Assembly (NCBI GenBank): GCA_002281775.1
Contig: NCGY01000003.1
Location: forward strand, 48,696 to 112,695
DNA: 64,000 nucleotides
Direction: 5' to 3'
Source of the DNA: Hydrogenophilales bacterium 16-64-46
GTDB taxonomy: Bacteria; Pseudomonadota; Gammaproteobacteria; Burkholderiales; Thiobacillaceae
Both the position numbers and the translations under genes were made by a program. The notes under the pieces were generated by a model. The model did not search any database and was not told the origin of the DNA. It saw nothing but the letters and a program-made list of their open reading frames with translations. Below, piece after piece: positions 24,781-36,672 of the stretch. Each line of letters starts with the position of its first letter. Within the stretch, counting starts at the first letter, position 1.

Positions 24781-25256
24781 ATATTGGCAAGGACACCGTC
24801 GTCACCCTCACCTACATCGTGCGCGATCTTGACGGCCGCATGCTGGAAGAAAGCGATGAACCGGTCAGCTACCTGCACGGCGGCTACGACAATATCTTCC
24901 CGGCGGTCGAAGCCGCACTGGAAGGCAAGGCTGCGGGTGACGGGGCCGATCTCAAGCTCCAGCCCGAGGATGCATTCGGTGAGTACGATGATCAGCTTGT
25001 GCGCATGGAATCGCGCGAAGCCTTTCCCGAAGGGCTGGAAATCGGCATGCAGTTCGTCGGCTCGCCGGTCGACGGCGGCGAGGAAATGCTCTACACCGTG
25101 ACCGACATCGCCGACGACAAGGTGGTGGTGGACGGCAACCATCCCTACGCCGGCCAGGCCGTTCATTTCAAGTGCACGGTCACCGAAGTGCGTGCCGCCA
25201 CCCAGGACGAAGTCGCCCACCGCCACGCGCACGGCGCACACGGACACCAGCATTGA
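24777..25256 (+). CDS. slyD: SlyD-type FKBP peptidyl-prolyl isomerase
   Basis: SlyD-like proteins are cytoplasmic FKBP prolyl isomerases with a chaperone insert and a metal-binding tail. This 159-aa protein has the FKBP entry (TLTYIVRDLDGRMLEES), the flap/insert region with EDAFGEYDDQLV, and a His-rich C-terminus (HRHAHGAHGHQH) able to bind nickel or other metals. The start is GTG, with GTGA overlapping the bcp stop. Confidence 0.92.
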   Translation: MNIGKDTVVTLTYIVRDLDGRMLEESDEPVSYLHGGYDNIFPAVEAALEGKAAGDGADLKLQPEDAFGEYDDQLVRMESREAFPEGLEIGMQFVGSPVDGGEEMLYTVTDIADDKVVVDGNHPYAGQAVHFKCTVTEVRAATQDEVAHRHAHGAHGHQH

Positions 25257-25313
25257 ACCGGCATATTCGCGCGCTGTTAGAATGCCGCGCCTTTGCCATT
25301 TGATAACCGTTCG

Positions 25314-26282
25314 ATGAAAACCACCTTCCTCGATTTCGAGCAGCCGATTGCCGAGCTCGAAGCCAAGATCGAAGAACTGCGCTTCGTGCAGGACGATTCC
25401 GCGCTGGACATCTCGGAAGAGATCCGCCGCCTGCAGAAAAAGAGCCAGACGCTCACCAAGGACATCTATGCCAAGCTTAACGCCTGGCAGGTGTCGCAGG
25501 TGGCACGCCATCCACAGCGGCCCTACACGCTCGACTACGTGCAGGGCCTGTTCACCGATTTTGCCGAACTGCACGGCGACCGGGCCTACGCCGACGATGC
25601 CGCCATCGTCGGCGGCATGGCGCGCTTCAACGGCGAAGCGGTGATGGTCATCGGCCACCAGAAGGGCCGCGACACCAAGGAAAAGATCGTCCGAAATTTC
25701 GGCATGCCGCGCCCCGAAGGCTATCGCAAGGCGCTGCGGCTCATGCGCCTGGCGGAAAAATTCCGCCTGCCGATCTTCACCTTCATCGATACGCCGGGAG
25801 CGTACCCCGGCATCGGTGCCGAGGAGCGCGGCCAGTCCGAGGCGATTGCGCGTAATCTCTATGTGATGGCCGAACTGAAGACCCCGGTGATCTGCACGGT
25901 GGTGGGCGAGGGCGGTTCCGGTGGGGCACTGGCGATCGGCGTCGGCGACCGCACCCTGATCCTGCAATATTCCACCTACTCGGTGATTTCGCCTGAAGGC
26001 TGTGCGTCGATCCTCTGGAAGAGCGCGGACAAGGCCTCGGTTGCGGCCGAAACCCTGGGCATCACGGCGGATCGGCTGAAGGCCAACGGCCTGGTCGACC
26101 GCATCATCGAGGAGCCGCTGGGCGGGGCACAGCGTGACTGGGACACGATGTTCCAGTCCATGCGCCGGGCGCTCACCGATACCCTGGTCGAACTGCGCAA
26201 GCAGCCGCTCGACGACCTCCTGGCCGCGCGCTATCAGCGTTTGCGGGCCTATGGCAGTTTCAAGGAAGCTGCCGCCAAGTAA
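25314..26282 (+). CDS. accA: Acetyl-CoA carboxylase carboxyltransferase alpha subunit
   Basis: AccA with AccD transfers the carboxyl group from biotin to acetyl-CoA to form malonyl-CoA for fatty-acid synthesis. The 322-aa protein starts [11 protein letters not shown], a standard AccA N-terminus, and shows the oxyanion-hole glycine motifs [14 protein letters not shown] and [16 protein letters not shown]. The short upstream in-frame extension (MPFDNRS) is not typical. tilS begins within its last 32 nt; accA-tilS adjacency is common in proteobacteria. Confidence 0.97.
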   Translation: MKTTFLDFEQPIAELEAKIEELRFVQDDSALDISEEIRRLQKKSQTLTKDIYAKLNAWQVSQVARHPQRPYTLDYVQGLFTDFAELHGDRAYADDAAIVGGMARFNGEAVMVIGHQKGRDTKEKIVRNFGMPRPEGYRKALRLMRLAEKFRLPIFTFIDTPGAYPGIGAEERGQSEAIARNLYVMAELKTPVICTVVGEGGSGGALAIGVGDRTLILQYSTYSVISPEGCASILWKSADKASVAAETLGITADRLKANGLVDRIIEEPLGGAQRDWDTMFQSMRRALTDTLVELRKQPLDDLLAARYQRLRAYGSFKEAAAK

Positions 26283-27603
26283 AGTCGTCGAGGCCGGGGT
26301 GGCCGAGGCGCTCGTGCGCCACGTGCCGCCGGGTGCCCGTATTGCGATTGCCTATTCCGGTGGTCTGGATTCCAGTGTGCTGCTCCATGTGCTGGCTGGC
26401 CTGCGTGGTGCCCATGCCTTCGGCTTGTCTGCCGTGCATGTGCATCACGGTCTTTCGCCGCACGCCGACGACTGGGCAGCGTGGTGTGCAGAAAACTGTG
26501 CGGCGCTGGGCGTGTCGTTGATCACCGAGCGCGTGCAACTGCGCCCGGATGACCCGTCAGGCACCGAGGCCGCCGCGCGACTGGCGCGACACCGGATTTT
26601 CGCCAGCCTCGATGTTGATTGCCTAGTGACCGCCCATCACCGGGACGACCAGGCCGAAACCTTTCTGTTGCAGGCGCTGCGCGGTGCCGGGCCGAAAGGC
26701 CTGGCGGCGATGGCGCAATGTCAGCGCCCACGCGGCTGGCGCGCGATGCAGTTGCGCCCTCTTCTGGCTCTCTCGCGGATGGATTTGCATGCGGCGGCGC
26801 GAGACCTGGGGCTGCGCTGGGTCGAGGACGAAAGCAACCTGTCGGACCGCTATCGCCGCAATGCCCTGCGGCTGACGGTGATGCCGCCGTTGCGTGCGTT
26901 CTTTCCAGGCTGCGACGCCACCCTGGCGCGGGCCGCCGCGCATCAGGCCGAAACGGCGGCGCTGCTCGACGAGCTTGCGCAGATCGATGCTACGGCTGCG
27001 CTCACCCGCACGCCTGCCGGCCTGCGGCTCGACTGCCGTGCGCTGGCGGCGCTTTCTCCCGCGCGCGCGCGCAACCTGCTGCGATATTTCATCGCCCAGC
27101 ACGGCGTGACCCTGCCCAATGCACGCCGCCTGGACGAGGCGAGACAGCAGCTCGGCGCGGCGCGGCACGATGCCCGCGTCCGTGTCGAACTCGGCAACGC
27201 CGCGCTCTGGGGGTGGCGGGGCGGGGTGTACATGGTGGCGACAGGGAAGCTGCCGGAACCGGTAAGGTGGCGAGGGGAAAGCGAACTGAAGCTGCCCGGG
27301 CTGGGGGAGCTCGTCTTCCGGGCGGCGATCGGGCAAGGCCTGCGCCAGGCATCGCTCGCTGCGGGCACAGTCGTGCTGGGGTGCCGGCGCGGCGGCGAGC
27401 GCCTGCGTTTGCGGCCGGGTGGGCCCACGCACAGCCTCAAGAGTCTGCTGCAGACAAACGGGGTGCCGCCCTGGGTTCGCCCGCATTTGCCGGTGCTGAC
27501 GTGCGGTGACACGACGATATGGGCCGAGGGTCTGGGCTGCCATGCCGACTGGCTGGCCGGGCCGGCCGAGGCGGGCTGGATTCCGCTCTGGCGCATGGCC
27601 TGA
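26251..27603 (+). CDS. tilS: tRNA(Ile)-lysidine synthetase
   Basis: TilS modifies the wobble cytidine of tRNA-Ile(CAU) to lysidine. The 450-aa protein has the PP-loop ATP site [13 protein letters not shown] near residue 35, the HHRDDQAET and RPLL signature segments, and the C-terminal TilS substrate-binding domain with [12 protein letters not shown] start at the ATG at 26251, which overlaps accA by 32 nt. An earlier in-frame ATG would lie deep inside accA. A GC palindrome (27606-27619) follows the stop but lacks a T tract. Confidence 0.92.
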   Translation: MAVSRKLPPSKVVEAGVAEALVRHVPPGARIAIAYSGGLDSSVLLHVLAGLRGAHAFGLSAVHVHHGLSPHADDWAAWCAENCAALGVSLITERVQLRPDDPSGTEAAARLARHRIFASLDVDCLVTAHHRDDQAETFLLQALRGAGPKGLAAMAQCQRPRGWRAMQLRPLLALSRMDLHAAARDLGLRWVEDESNLSDRYRRNALRLTVMPPLRAFFPGCDATLARAAAHQAETAALLDELAQIDATAALTRTPAGLRLDCRALAALSPARARNLLRYFIAQHGVTLPNARRLDEARQQLGAARHDARVRVELGNAALWGWRGGVYMVATGKLPEPVRWRGESELKLPGLGELVFRAAIGQGLRQASLAAGTVVLGCRRGGERLRLRPGGPTHSLKSLLQTNGVPPWVRPHLPVLTCGDTTIWAEGLGCHADWLAGPAEAGWIPLWRMA

Positions 27604-27704
27604 AACCCGCCCGGGCGGGGAGACAGGGTCCAGTCGGCGTGTTATTCTATGGGGCTGATTTTCATCGTTTTTTGTCCACCGATTTCACCCCCTGGAGCAC
27701 AGTC

Positions 27705-28133
27705 ATGGCTATTCAGCGTACCTTTTCCATCATCAAACCCGACGCCGTCAAAAAGAACGTGATCGGCAAGATCGTCAGCCGTTTCGAAAGCAACGGCCTG
27801 ACCGTCGTTGCCTCGAAGATGAAGCACCTGTCGCGCCAGGAAGCCGAAGGCTTCTATGCCGTGCACAGGGAACGTCCGTTCTTCAAGGATCTGGTCGAGT
27901 TCATGATCTCCGGCCCGGTCGTGCTGCAGGTGCTTGAAGGTGAGGACGCCATTGCCAAGAACCGTGCCCTGATGGGGGCCACCGATCCGAAGAAGGCCGA
28001 GCCCGGCACCATTCGCGCCGATTTTGCCGAGAGCATCGATGCCAATGCGGTGCACGGTTCCGACGCGCCTGAAACCGCCGCGATCGAAATCGCCTACTTC
28101 TTCCCCGCCAGCGAAGTCTACGCAGGCCGTTGA
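27705..28133 (+). CDS. ndk: Nucleoside diphosphate kinase
   Basis: Ndk transfers phosphate between nucleoside di- and triphosphates through a phosphohistidine. The 142-aa protein begins [15 protein letters not shown] and has the catalytic histidine in [10 protein letters not shown]. The length is standard. It opens the conserved ndk-rlmN-pilW-rodZ-ispG-hisS-yfgM-bamB-der gene string, with rlmN starting 10 nt after it. Confidence 0.98.
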   Translation: MAIQRTFSIIKPDAVKKNVIGKIVSRFESNGLTVVASKMKHLSRQEAEGFYAVHRERPFFKDLVEFMISGPVVLQVLEGEDAIAKNRALMGATDPKKAEPGTIRADFAESIDANAVHGSDAPETAAIEIAYFFPASEVYAGR

Positions 28134-28143
28134 CCGTCCGGCG

Positions 28144-29247
28144 ATGCCGCAGAACCTGCTCGATTTCGATCTCGAAGGACTGACCGCCCGGTTCGCTGAA
28201 CTCGGCGAAAAACCCTTCCGCGCCAAACAGGTGTTCCGCTGGATGCACCAGTCGGGCGTGGCCGATTTCGCGCAGATGACCGACATCGCCAAATCCCTGC
28301 GCGACAAGCTCGCCGGAATGGCGGAAATCCGCGCACCGGGTATCAAGCTTGCCCATGCTTCTGCCGACGGCACGCGCAAGTGGCTGTTTGAGGTGGGTGT
28401 CGGAAATGGTGTCGAGACCGTATTCATCCCCGAGGAGGATCGCGGCACGCTGTGTGTGTCGTCGCAGGTCGGCTGTGCACTCGAGTGCACGTTCTGCTCC
28501 ACCGGTCGCCAGGGTTTCAATCGCAACCTGACGGTGGCCGAGATCGTCGGCCAGTTGTGGGTTGCCCAGCACAGCCTCAAAACCGAACCCAATCGCACGA
28601 CAGGGGCGGTGGACCCGCGCCCGGTTTCGAACGTGGTGATGATGGGCATGGGCGAGCCGCTGGCGAATTTCGAGAACGTGGTGGCCGCGCTTGACGTGAT
28701 GCTCGACGATCACGCCTACGGCCTGTCGCGGCGGCGTGTGACGGTGTCCACCTCGGGCATCGTCCCGGCGATGGACCGCCTGGCCGAGCGCTGTCCGGTG
28801 GCCCTGGCGGTGTCGCTGCATGCACCCAGCGACGCCCTGCGCGACCAGCTCGTGCCGATCAACAAAAAATATCCGCTGGCCGAACTGATGGCAGCGTGCC
28901 GCCGCTATCTGGTGCACGCGCCGCGCGATTTCATCACCTTCGAATACGTGTTGCTGGCGGGGGTGAACGATACACCGGCCCATGCGCGCGAGCTGATCGA
29001 ATGCGTCCGCGACGTGCCGTGCAAGTTCAATCTCATTCCCTTCAACCCGTTTCCCGATTCGGGTTACGACAAACCGCGCAGCGACGCCCAGCGCGCATTC
29101 CGCGAAATTCTGCAGGATGCGGGATTCGTCGTCACCACCCGCAAGACGCGCGGGGACGACATCGACGCCGCCTGCGGGCAGTTGGCAGGGCGGGTAGCCG
29201 ACAAGAGCGGGCGTGTGCTGAAACGAATTCACAAGGCGGCGGCATGA
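28144..29247 (+). CDS. rlmN: 23S rRNA/tRNA adenine C2-methyltransferase RlmN
   Basis: RlmN is a radical-SAM enzyme that methylates A2503 of 23S rRNA and A37 of several tRNAs. The 367-aa protein has the CxxxCxxC cluster site (CALECTFC), the GMGEPLAN segment and a C-terminal cysteine region used in the methyl-Cys mechanism (ACGQLAGR). Start [13 protein letters not shown] fits the family. It overlaps pilW by 4 nt (ATGA). Confidence 0.96.
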   Translation: MPQNLLDFDLEGLTARFAELGEKPFRAKQVFRWMHQSGVADFAQMTDIAKSLRDKLAGMAEIRAPGIKLAHASADGTRKWLFEVGVGNGVETVFIPEEDRGTLCVSSQVGCALECTFCSTGRQGFNRNLTVAEIVGQLWVAQHSLKTEPNRTTGAVDPRPVSNVVMMGMGEPLANFENVVAALDVMLDDHAYGLSRRRVTVSTSGIVPAMDRLAERCPVALAVSLHAPSDALRDQLVPINKKYPLAELMAACRRYLVHAPRDFITFEYVLLAGVNDTPAHARELIECVRDVPCKFNLIPFNPFPDSGYDKPRSDAQRAFREILQDAGFVVTTRKTRGDDIDAACGQLAGRVADKSGRVLKRIHKAAA

Positions 29248-30020
29248 AGCGACTGAGTAGCTTATTTATCTCCTTGGCTCTGCTGGCAGGCTGTGTACAG
29301 CCGGGTGGTCCTTCCGCAGGAGTGGCCGACCCGTTAGCTGCGGACAGCGACGCGCGCCAGCGTGCCCGCACGTTCACTGATCTGGCGACGGCGTATTACG
29401 CGCGCGCGCAATACAAGGTTGCGCTCGACGAACTGCGCAAGGCCATCACCCTGGAGAGCCGTTATGGCCCGGCCTACAACGTCTACGGTCTCATCTACAT
29501 GGAACTGGCCGAGGACAAGCTGGCCGAGGAGAACTTCCGGCGGGCGATCGATCTGGATCGCGCCGATTCCGATGCCCGCAACAATTACGGCTGGTTCCTC
29601 TGCACGCGCGGTCGCCACGACGAAGGGCTGGAGCAGTTTGCCGCTGCCCTGCGTAATCCACTGTACGCGCAGCCGGAGCGGGCGATGGCCAATGCCGGGC
29701 AGTGCGCGGAAATGAAGGGCGACCTTGCGCTCGCAGAATCCAACTTCGTCAAGTCCCTGAAGCTGCAGCCCGACAATGCGGCCACGTTGCTGCACTTTGC
29801 CAGCCTGCGCCATCGTCAGGGCCGTCTGAGCGAAGCACAAAGACTGCTGTCGCGCTACGACGAGCTCGCCCCCCCGTCTGCTGCCAGCCTCTGGCTGGGA
29901 GTACGTATCGAACGCCGGCTGGGGGATCGCAGCCAGGAGGCCGCCTACGGCCTGCAACTGCGCAAGCGCTTCCCCGATTCGAATGAAGCCCGGCTGTTGC
30001 TGTCCGGACAGTACGAATGA
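29244..30020 (+). CDS. pilW: Type IV pilus assembly lipoprotein PilW/PilF
   Basis: PilF/PilW is an outer-membrane TPR lipoprotein that helps assemble the PilQ secretin ring. The 258-aa protein has a lipoprotein signal with lipobox LLAGC near residue 18 and about six TPR units (for example [17 protein letters not shown] and [20 protein letters not shown]). Its place between rlmN and rodZ is the conserved one. It overlaps both neighbours by 4 nt. Confidence 0.93.
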   Translation: MKRLSSLFISLALLAGCVQPGGPSAGVADPLAADSDARQRARTFTDLATAYYARAQYKVALDELRKAITLESRYGPAYNVYGLIYMELAEDKLAEENFRRAIDLDRADSDARNNYGWFLCTRGRHDEGLEQFAAALRNPLYAQPERAMANAGQCAEMKGDLALAESNFVKSLKLQPDNAATLLHFASLRHRQGRLSEAQRLLSRYDELAPPSAASLWLGVRIERRLGDRSQEAAYGLQLRKRFPDSNEARLLLSGQYE

Positions 30021-30817
30021 GCGAAGCCGGTTTTCTATCGGTCGGGGACAGCCTGCGAAGCGAGCGCGAGGCGCAGGGTATGACGCTCGATGAGGCGGCG
30101 GGTCGTCTGCGCCTCATGCATCGCCAGGTCGAGGCGATGGAGCGCGAGGACTTCGGCAGCCTGGGCCAGGCGGTTTTTGCCCGCGGCTTTGTCAGGAATT
30201 ATGCCCGTCTGCTGGGGCTGGATCCGGAACCGCTGCTCGCGCACATGCCCGGTGCGCCCCAGGATGCCGCGCCGGTCGTGCGCGCCGCGCCGCCCCCGTC
30301 TGCGCGCTGGCTGAGCTCGCCCTGGCTGATCGTGCTGCTGCTGGTGGTGCTCGCGGCCATCGCCGTGCCCGTCGCGCTTTACTGGTGGCTGAACAGCGAC
30401 GGCGACGCCGTGCCGCGGATCGAGTCCGCCGTGTCGACGGCGGCCCGGTCCCCGGCCGCTGCGGCTCCGCCCGCCGCGCCGCCACCGGAAGCGGCGCCGG
30501 CGGCCCCGGCGCAGGCAATCGCGTCGCCCGCACCTCCACCCGCTCCTGCACCCGTGGCCGACGGTGTGAGCCCGGTAGAACGGGTCTTGCGGCTGGAGTT
30601 TGCCGGGGAGTCCTGGGTCGAGATCAAGGATGCGGACGGACGCGAACTGATGCGTCAACTCAATCCGCCCGGTAGCCGTGTCGAGTTAAAGGGGCAACCG
30701 CCTTTTGATATCCTCATTGGCAACGCCTCACAGGTGCGCCTGGGTTACAACGGACGCCCCATTGACCTGACGCCCTTTGTCGAGGTGAGCGTGGCGCGAT
30801 TCACCCTGGAAGAATAA
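30017..30817 (+). CDS. rodZ: Cell-shape protein RodZ
   Basis: RodZ links MreB filaments to the inner membrane. The 266-aa protein shows the three-part layout: an N-terminal helix-turn-helix of the Xre type ([20 protein letters not shown]), one transmembrane helix at about 100-122, a long Pro/Ala-rich periplasmic linker (about 135-185), and the C-terminal DUF4115 beta domain ([14 protein letters not shown]). It overlaps pilW by 4 nt and ispG follows after 22 nt. Confidence 0.93.
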   Translation: MSEAGFLSVGDSLRSEREAQGMTLDEAAGRLRLMHRQVEAMEREDFGSLGQAVFARGFVRNYARLLGLDPEPLLAHMPGAPQDAAPVVRAAPPPSARWLSSPWLIVLLLVVLAAIAVPVALYWWLNSDGDAVPRIESAVSTAARSPAAAAPPAAPPPEAAPAAPAQAIASPAPPPAPAPVADGVSPVERVLRLEFAGESWVEIKDADGRELMRQLNPPGSRVELKGQPPFDILIGNASQVRLGYNGRPIDLTPFVEVSVARFTLEE

Positions 30818-30839
30818 CCAGCCTCGAAGAACAGACTCC

Positions 30840-32063
30840 ATGGCTACACTTTTCCGACGTCCTACCCGCCAGGTGCGGATCGGCCAGGTGCTGGTCGGCG
30901 GCGACGCACCTGTGGTGGTGCAGTCGATGACCAACACCGACACCGTCGACATCACCGCCACAGTGAAGCAGGTGCAGGCGCTCGCTGATGCCGGCTCCGA
31001 GCTGGTACGGCTCACCGTCAACACGCTGGAAGCCGCTGCTGCCGTGCCACGCATCCGCGAACGCCTCGACGTGCTCGGCTGCCGCGTGCCCTTGATCGGC
31101 GATTTTCATTTCAACGGCCACAAGCTGCTGACGCAGGTGCCGGAGTGCGCACAGGCCCTGGCCAAGCTGCGCATCAACCCGGGCAACATCGGGCGCGGCA
31201 GCAAGCGCGATGAACAGTTCGCCACGCTGATCGAGATTGCCTGTCGCTACGACAAGCCGGTACGCATCGGCGTCAACTGGGGCAGCCTCGACCAGTCCAT
31301 CGCCGCGCGCATGATGGACGAGAATGCGCGCCTCGCGCAGCCGGAAGACGCCGACGTGGTAATGCGCCGCGCGATGGTGGTCTCTGCGCTGGAGTCGGCA
31401 AAAAAGGCCGAGGAACTCGGGCTGGGGGGCGACAAGATCATTCTGTCCTGCAAGATGAGCCGGGTGCAGGATCTGATCGCGGTATATCGCGATCTCGCAT
31501 CACAGTGTGATTACCCGCTGCACCTCGGTCTCACCGAGGCCGGCATGGGCAGCAAGGGTATCGTCGCCTCCACGGCTGCGCTGGCGGTGCTGCTGCAGGA
31601 AGGCATAGGCGACACCATCCGGATTTCGCTCACGCCCGAACCCGGCGGCGAGCGCACCAAGGAAGTGATGGTCGGCCAGGAAATCCTGCAAGCCCTCGGC
31701 CTGCGTGCGTTCACCCCGCAAGTCACGGCATGTCCGGGCTGCGGCCGCACTACGTCGACCGTGTTCCAGGAACTTGCGCAGGATATCGAAACCTATCTGC
31801 GCACGCAGATGCCGGTCTGGCGCAGCCAGTATGCCGGCGTCGAAGCCATGCAGGTGGCGGTGATGGGATGCGTGGTCAACGGACCGGGCGAGTCCAAGCA
31901 TGCCAACATCGGTATTTCCCTGCCCGGTACCGGCGAAGTGCCGGTGGCACCGGTGTATGTCGACGGTGAAAAGACGGTGACACTGAAGGGTGAGCACATC
32001 GCGGCTGAGTTTCAGGCCATCGTTGAAGACTACGTGCGCAGTCGGTATGGAGCCAGGGCGTGA
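30840..32063 (+). CDS. ispG: 4-hydroxy-3-methylbut-2-enyl diphosphate synthase IspG
   Basis: IspG (GcpE) catalyses the penultimate step of the MEP isoprenoid pathway with a [4Fe-4S] cluster. The 407-aa protein contains the TIM-barrel start [14 protein letters not shown] and the C-terminal cluster cysteines in [10 protein letters not shown] and [11 protein letters not shown]. The length is normal. It lies between rodZ and hisS in the conserved order. Confidence 0.97.
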   Translation: MATLFRRPTRQVRIGQVLVGGDAPVVVQSMTNTDTVDITATVKQVQALADAGSELVRLTVNTLEAAAAVPRIRERLDVLGCRVPLIGDFHFNGHKLLTQVPECAQALAKLRINPGNIGRGSKRDEQFATLIEIACRYDKPVRIGVNWGSLDQSIAARMMDENARLAQPEDADVVMRRAMVVSALESAKKAEELGLGGDKIILSCKMSRVQDLIAVYRDLASQCDYPLHLGLTEAGMGSKGIVASTAALAVLLQEGIGDTIRISLTPEPGGERTKEVMVGQEILQALGLRAFTPQVTACPGCGRTTSTVFQELAQDIETYLRTQMPVWRSQYAGVEAMQVAVMGCVVNGPGESKHANIGISLPGTGEVPVAPVYVDGEKTVTLKGEHIAAEFQAIVEDYVRSRYGARA

Positions 32064-32126
32064 TTGACCGGGAGATTTTCCTCCCCACCCGCCCGTCCCG
32101 ACCTGTTTGATCATTTTCCTGAATCT

Positions 32127-33380
32127 ATGAGCCACCCCATTCAATCCGTGCGCGGCATGAACGATGGTCTTCCCGATACGGTGGAGACCTGGCAGGCGTT
32201 CGAGTCCATCGTGCGCGACTGGCTGCGGCGCTACGGTTATCGCGAGCTGCGCACGCCCATCCTCGAACATACCGGCCTCTTCAAGCGCGCGATCGGCGAA
32301 GTGACCGATATCGTCGAAAAGGAGATGTACACCTTTGTCGACGAACTCAACGGCGAAACTCTGACGCTGCGCCCGGAAGGCACGGCCAGCGCCGTACGCG
32401 CCGCCATCCAGCACAACCTGCTGTACGACGGCGGCAAACGTCTCTGGTATACCGGACCGATGTTCCGCCATGAGCGTCCGCAGAAAGGCCGCTATCGGCA
32501 GTTCCACCAGGTGGGGGTGGAAGCGCTCGGTTTTGGCGGGCCGGATGTCGACGCTGAACTGATCGTCATGTGCGCCGACCTGTGGCGTGCGCTGGGCATC
32601 GCGCCGACGCTGCAACTCAACACCTTGGGCGACGCCGAGGCACGGCAGCGCCACCGCGCCAAGCTGATCGCACATTACGAGCAGCATCTCGACCTGCTCG
32701 ACGAGGATGGCCGTCGCCGCCTGCACAGTAACCCGCTGCGTATCCTCGACAGCAAGAACCCGGCAATGGCCAGCATCAACGACGCCGCGCCCCGTCTCAT
32801 GGACGAACTGGGCGACGAGTCGCGTGTACATTTTGAAGGCGTGCAGGCACTTCTGACTGCCAACGGCGTGTCATTCGAAATCAACCCGCGTCTGGTGCGC
32901 GGGCTCGACTACTACAACCGCACCGTGTTCGAATGGGTCACCGACCAGCTCGGCGCGCAGGGCACGGTATGCGCAGGCGGGCGCTACGATGGCCTGGTCG
33001 AACAGCTGGGCGGCAAGCCCGCTCCCGCTGCAGGATTCGCGATGGGGATCGAGCGCTTGTTGGCCCTGATGGAAACAGCGGGCGCCGTGCCTGAGGCTGC
33101 CGGGCCCGACGTCTACATCGTCCACGCAGGCGAACAGGCAGCGGCGCACGCCTGGCGGGTGGCAGCTGCCATGCGTGCGGCTGGCTTGGCGGTGGTCATG
33201 CACGCCGGCGGCGGCAGCTTCAAGTCGCAAATGAAAAAAGCCGACACCAGTCGCGCCCGGTATGCCGTCATCATCGGCGATGACGAGGCCGTGAGCGGCG
33301 ACGTGACGCTGAAATCCCTGCGCGTCGGTACGGAACAAGTGCGTGTCGATCCGGCGCGTGCAATCGAATTACTCAAATAG
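32127..33380 (+). CDS. hisS: Histidyl-tRNA synthetase
   Basis: HisRS is a class II synthetase of 417 aa. Motif 2 ([19 protein letters not shown]), the histidine A signature ([14 protein letters not shown]) and motif 3 ([10 protein letters not shown]) are all present, followed by the anticodon-binding domain. The start is [14 protein letters not shown]; a 21-residue upstream extension is not family-like. Because HisS itself is complete, the HisZ further downstream is a true paralogue with a regulatory role. Confidence 0.97.
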   Translation: MSHPIQSVRGMNDGLPDTVETWQAFESIVRDWLRRYGYRELRTPILEHTGLFKRAIGEVTDIVEKEMYTFVDELNGETLTLRPEGTASAVRAAIQHNLLYDGGKRLWYTGPMFRHERPQKGRYRQFHQVGVEALGFGGPDVDAELIVMCADLWRALGIAPTLQLNTLGDAEARQRHRAKLIAHYEQHLDLLDEDGRRRLHSNPLRILDSKNPAMASINDAAPRLMDELGDESRVHFEGVQALLTANGVSFEINPRLVRGLDYYNRTVFEWVTDQLGAQGTVCAGGRYDGLVEQLGGKPAPAAGFAMGIERLLALMETAGAVPEAAGPDVYIVHAGEQAAAHAWRVAAAMRAAGLAVVMHAGGGSFKSQMKKADTSRARYAVIIGDDEAVSGDVTLKSLRVGTEQVRVDPARAIELLK

Positions 33381-33389
33381 GCACAGAAG

Positions 33390-34034
33390 ATGGCAACCTA
33401 CGATCTCGACGAACAGGAACGGCTGGACGAACTGAAAGCCTGGTGGAAACGCTGGGGTACGCTGGCGATGCTGGGCCTGGCGGTGGTGATTGCCGCTGCC
33501 GCGGGCTGGCGCTACTGGCAGAACCAGACCCTCACGCACAGTCTCGAAGCCGCCGCCGCTTACGACAAGCTTTCCCAGTCGCTCATGGCCAACGACCTGA
33601 AGAGCGCGCGCGAAGCCGGTGGCCTGCTGCTGGATCAATACGGCGACACCGCATTTGCACCGCGCGCAGCGCTGCTACTGGCCAAGATCAACGCGGCCAC
33701 GCGTGATCTCAAGGCCGCGCAGAGTCAGCTCGAATGGGCGGCGGCCAACAGCAAGGAGCCGGCGGTGAAGGATCTTGCCAGGCTGCGTCTTGCCGGCGTG
33801 CTGCTCGATCAGAAGCAATACGACGCTGCGCTGAAATCCCTGGCCGCGAGTCACAGCGAAGCCTTTGCCGCGCGCTTCGACGACCTGAAGGGCGACGTGC
33901 TGCTCGCCCAGGGCAAGCAGGAAGACGCACGCGCCGCGTATCAGGCCGCCTTCGGCAAGATGAAGGAAGACAACCCCTATCGCGCCATTGTCGAACTGAA
34001 ACTCGACGCCCTGGGCGGAGGAGAGTCCAAATGA
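33390..34034 (+). CDS. yfgM: YfgM-like ancillary translocon protein
   Basis: YfgM is an inner-membrane protein with a periplasmic TPR domain that works with PpiD at the Sec translocon. The 214-aa protein has a charged cytoplasmic N-terminus (MATYDLDEQERLDELKAWW), a single transmembrane helix at about 25-45, and TPR-like repeats after it. It overlaps bamB by 4 nt; the hisS-yfgM-bamB-der order is conserved. Confidence 0.92.
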   Translation: MATYDLDEQERLDELKAWWKRWGTLAMLGLAVVIAAAAGWRYWQNQTLTHSLEAAAAYDKLSQSLMANDLKSAREAGGLLLDQYGDTAFAPRAALLLAKINAATRDLKAAQSQLEWAAANSKEPAVKDLARLRLAGVLLDQKQYDAALKSLAASHSEAFAARFDDLKGDVLLAQGKQEDARAAYQAAFGKMKEDNPYRAIVELKLDALGGGESK

Positions 34035-35203
34035 TGACGCGCGTGGGGATCGCCGGCCTGGTGCTGCTGCTCGCCGGCTGCAGCACGATAGGCTCGATGG
34101 GCAGTTCGGTCGGCAACACGGTCGGTGGCTGGTTCGGAGCCGGATCGACCAAGGCCAAGCCGGCCGAACTGGTCGAGATCAAGTCGCCCATCGCGCTCGC
34201 CGAGGCGTGGACGGTCGACACAGGGGAAACCGGTGCCAGCCTGTTCCAACCCACCCTCATGGGTGAGGACGTCGTGGCCGCAGGCGGGGATCGCGTCGTG
34301 CGCATCGCGGTTGCCAACGGCAAGTCGGTGTGGCGCAGCGACGCCGGCGTGCGCCTGTCTGCCGGTGCCGGCGCGGGTGCGGGCCTGGTGCTCGCCGGCA
34401 GTGGCAAGGGGCAGGTGGTCGCGCTGGACGCGGCAAATGGCCAGCTGCGCTGGCAGACTGCGCTGTCCTCGGAAGTGGTCGGCACCCTGCAGGTGGCCGG
34501 CAGCATGGTCATCGTGCGTACCGGCGATGGCCGCCTCCACGGGCTGGACGTCGCCGACGGTAGCCGCAAGTGGCTGTACAGCCGCAACCTGCCGGCGCTG
34601 ACCCTGCGCGGCTCGGGCGGCATGTCCCTGTCCGGCGATGTGCTCTATATCGGCTTTCCCGGCGGCAAGCTGGTGGCCTTGAACCCGGCCAACGGCGCAC
34701 AGCTGTGGGAAGCCACCGTGGCGCTGCCACGCGGCGCGACCGAACTCGAACGGGTGGCCGACGTGATGGGCAACCCCGTGGTCGACGACCGGCAGGTGTG
34801 CGCAGTCGCCTACCAGGGTCGTGTGGCCTGTTTCGACAAGGTGACCGGCGCGCCGCTGTGGGCGCGCGATGCGTCCAGCAACAGCGGGCTGGCCATGGAC
34901 GGCCAGAACCTCTACGTCACCGACGACAAGGACGCCGTCACCGCCTACGACAAGACCAGCGGCCGTGCCGGCTGGCGGCAGGACAAGCTCGCGCGTCGCC
35001 AGGTCACGGCCCCGCTCGCACTCGGTGACCTGATTGTGGTCGGTGACGGCGAAGGCTATGTGCATGTGCTGTCGATCGAAGATGGCCGCTTCCTCGGCCG
35101 CGCCCGGGTCGACGCTGCCGTGCGCTCGGCACCGGTCGACATCGGTCCCGGTTTTGTCGTGCAAACGGCCAAGGGCAGCGTCGTCGCATTCAGGCTCAAG
35201 TAA
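34031..35203 (+). CDS. bamB: Outer-membrane assembly lipoprotein BamB
   Basis: BamB is the beta-propeller lipoprotein of the BAM complex. The 390-aa protein has lipobox LLLAGC at residues 12-17 and repeated PQQ-type propeller blades ([58 protein letters not shown]). Two ATGs occur in tandem; the first overlaps the yfgM stop as ATGA. Confidence 0.95.
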   Translation: MMTRVGIAGLVLLLAGCSTIGSMGSSVGNTVGGWFGAGSTKAKPAELVEIKSPIALAEAWTVDTGETGASLFQPTLMGEDVVAAGGDRVVRIAVANGKSVWRSDAGVRLSAGAGAGAGLVLAGSGKGQVVALDAANGQLRWQTALSSEVVGTLQVAGSMVIVRTGDGRLHGLDVADGSRKWLYSRNLPALTLRGSGGMSLSGDVLYIGFPGGKLVALNPANGAQLWEATVALPRGATELERVADVMGNPVVDDRQVCAVAYQGRVACFDKVTGAPLWARDASSNSGLAMDGQNLYVTDDKDAVTAYDKTSGRAGWRQDKLARRQVTAPLALGDLIVVGDGEGYVHVLSIEDGRFLGRARVDAAVRSAPVDIGPGFVVQTAKGSVVAFRLK

Positions 35204-35261
35204 GGGCGAAATCCAGTCAACCCGCGCGCCGGCCCCTGCCGGTGCGCCAGCAAGGAAAACC

Positions 35262-36671
35262 ATGCTTCCCACCCTGGTGCTTGTCGGCCGCCCCAACGTC
35301 GGCAAGTCCACGCTCTTCAATCGCCTCACCGGCACGCGTGATGCGCTGGTGCACGACCTGCCCGGAATGACGCGTGACCGCCATTACGGTCGCGGCCGCA
35401 TCGGCAACAAGCCCTATCTGGTGGTGGACACCGGCGGCCTCGAACCCGTGGCCAAGGACGGTATCCTCGCCGAAATGGCGCGCCAGACCCTGCAGGCCAT
35501 TGACGAAGCCGACGCCGTGATCTTCCTTGTCGATGGTCGCAGCGGCCTCACGCCGCAGGACAAGGTGATCGCCGACCGCTTGCGGCGCGCGGCCTGCCCG
35601 GTGTTTCTCGCGGTGAACAAGGCCGAGGGCATGAACCGCGCGGTGGTCACCGCCGAATTCCATGAACTGGCGCTGGGCGAGCCGCTGGCGATTTCCGGCG
35701 CGCATGGTGACGGCATCGCCGACCTCGTCGCCGAAGCGCTTGCCCCGTTTTCGGAAGAGGCGGAAGAGGCCGACGATTTCGGCGTGCCCAAGATCGCCCT
35801 GGTCGGCCGGCCCAACGTCGGTAAGTCCACGCTGGTCAACGCGCTGGTCGGCGAGGAGCGCGTCATCGCCTTCGACCAGCCCGGCACTACGCGCGATTCG
35901 ATCTACGTCGAATTCGAGCGCGATGGCAAACCCTATGTGCTGATCGACACCGCCGGCGTGCGCCGCCGCGGCAAGGTGTTCGAGACGGTGGAAAAGTTTT
36001 CCGTCATCAAGACCCTGCAGGCCATCGAGGACGCCAACGTCGTGGTGCTGGTGCTCGACGCGCGCGAGAATATCTCCGAGCAGGACGCGCATCTCGCGGG
36101 TTTCGTCCTGGAGACCGGCCGCGCCCTGGTGGTCGCGGTGAACAAGTGGGACGGCCTGTCCGCCGAGCAGCGCGACGACATCAAGCGCGACATCGGCCGC
36201 AAGCTTGCCTTCCTCGACTTCGCCCGTTTCAACTACATCTCGGCGCTCAAGGCCAAGGGGCTCGAAGTGCTGCTGAAGGACGTGGAGGCCGCGCACGCCG
36301 CCGCTTTCCTCAAGATGCCGACACCCAAGCTCACACGCGTGCTGCAGATGGCGGTCGAGCAACATGCGCCGCCGAAGAATGGCCTGTTCCGGCCGAAGCC
36401 GCGCTACGCCCACCAGGGCGGCAAGAATCCGCCGGTGATCGTGCTGCACGGCAACGCGCTGGAAGGCCTGCGCGACGACTACAAGCGGTATCTCGAAGCC
36501 AGTTTCCGCAAGACATTCAAGCTTCAGGGCACGCCGCTCAGAATCCAGATCAAGGAAGACGAGGGCAAGAATCCCTACGAGGGCAAAAAGCGCGCGGCAC
36601 CGACACCCGGAGACGAGACGCGCCGGCGGCGCGAGAAACGGATACGGCGCAAGGTCTACGGCGCGGACTGA
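35262..36671 (+). CDS. der: GTPase Der (EngA)
   Basis: Der is a ribosome-assembly GTPase with two consecutive G domains. The 469-aa protein has two P-loops ([12 protein letters not shown] near residue 9 and [12 protein letters not shown] near 188), two DTGG/DTAG switch motifs, two NKxD motifs (NKAE, NKWD) and a C-terminal KH-like domain with a basic tail. In most Betaproteobacteria hfq follows der; here a GGDEF-EAL gene starts 1 nt after the stop. Confidence 0.97.
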   Translation: MLPTLVLVGRPNVGKSTLFNRLTGTRDALVHDLPGMTRDRHYGRGRIGNKPYLVVDTGGLEPVAKDGILAEMARQTLQAIDEADAVIFLVDGRSGLTPQDKVIADRLRRAACPVFLAVNKAEGMNRAVVTAEFHELALGEPLAISGAHGDGIADLVAEALAPFSEEAEEADDFGVPKIALVGRPNVGKSTLVNALVGEERVIAFDQPGTTRDSIYVEFERDGKPYVLIDTAGVRRRGKVFETVEKFSVIKTLQAIEDANVVVLVLDARENISEQDAHLAGFVLETGRALVVAVNKWDGLSAEQRDDIKRDIGRKLAFLDFARFNYISALKAKGLEVLLKDVEAAHAAAFLKMPTPKLTRVLQMAVEQHAPPKNGLFRPKPRYAHQGGKNPPVIVLHGNALEGLRDDYKRYLEASFRKTFKLQGTPLRIQIKEDEGKNPYEGKKRAAPTPGDETRRRREKRIRRKVYGAD

Positions 36672-36672
36672 G

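Noticed and set aside
26623..27543. Open frame antisense to tilS
   Set aside because: Shadow of tilS in a GC-rich genome; composition and lack of motifs give no support.
27606..27619. CCCGCCCGGGCGGG palindrome after tilS as a terminator
   Set aside because: No T tract follows, so I did not list it as rho-independent.
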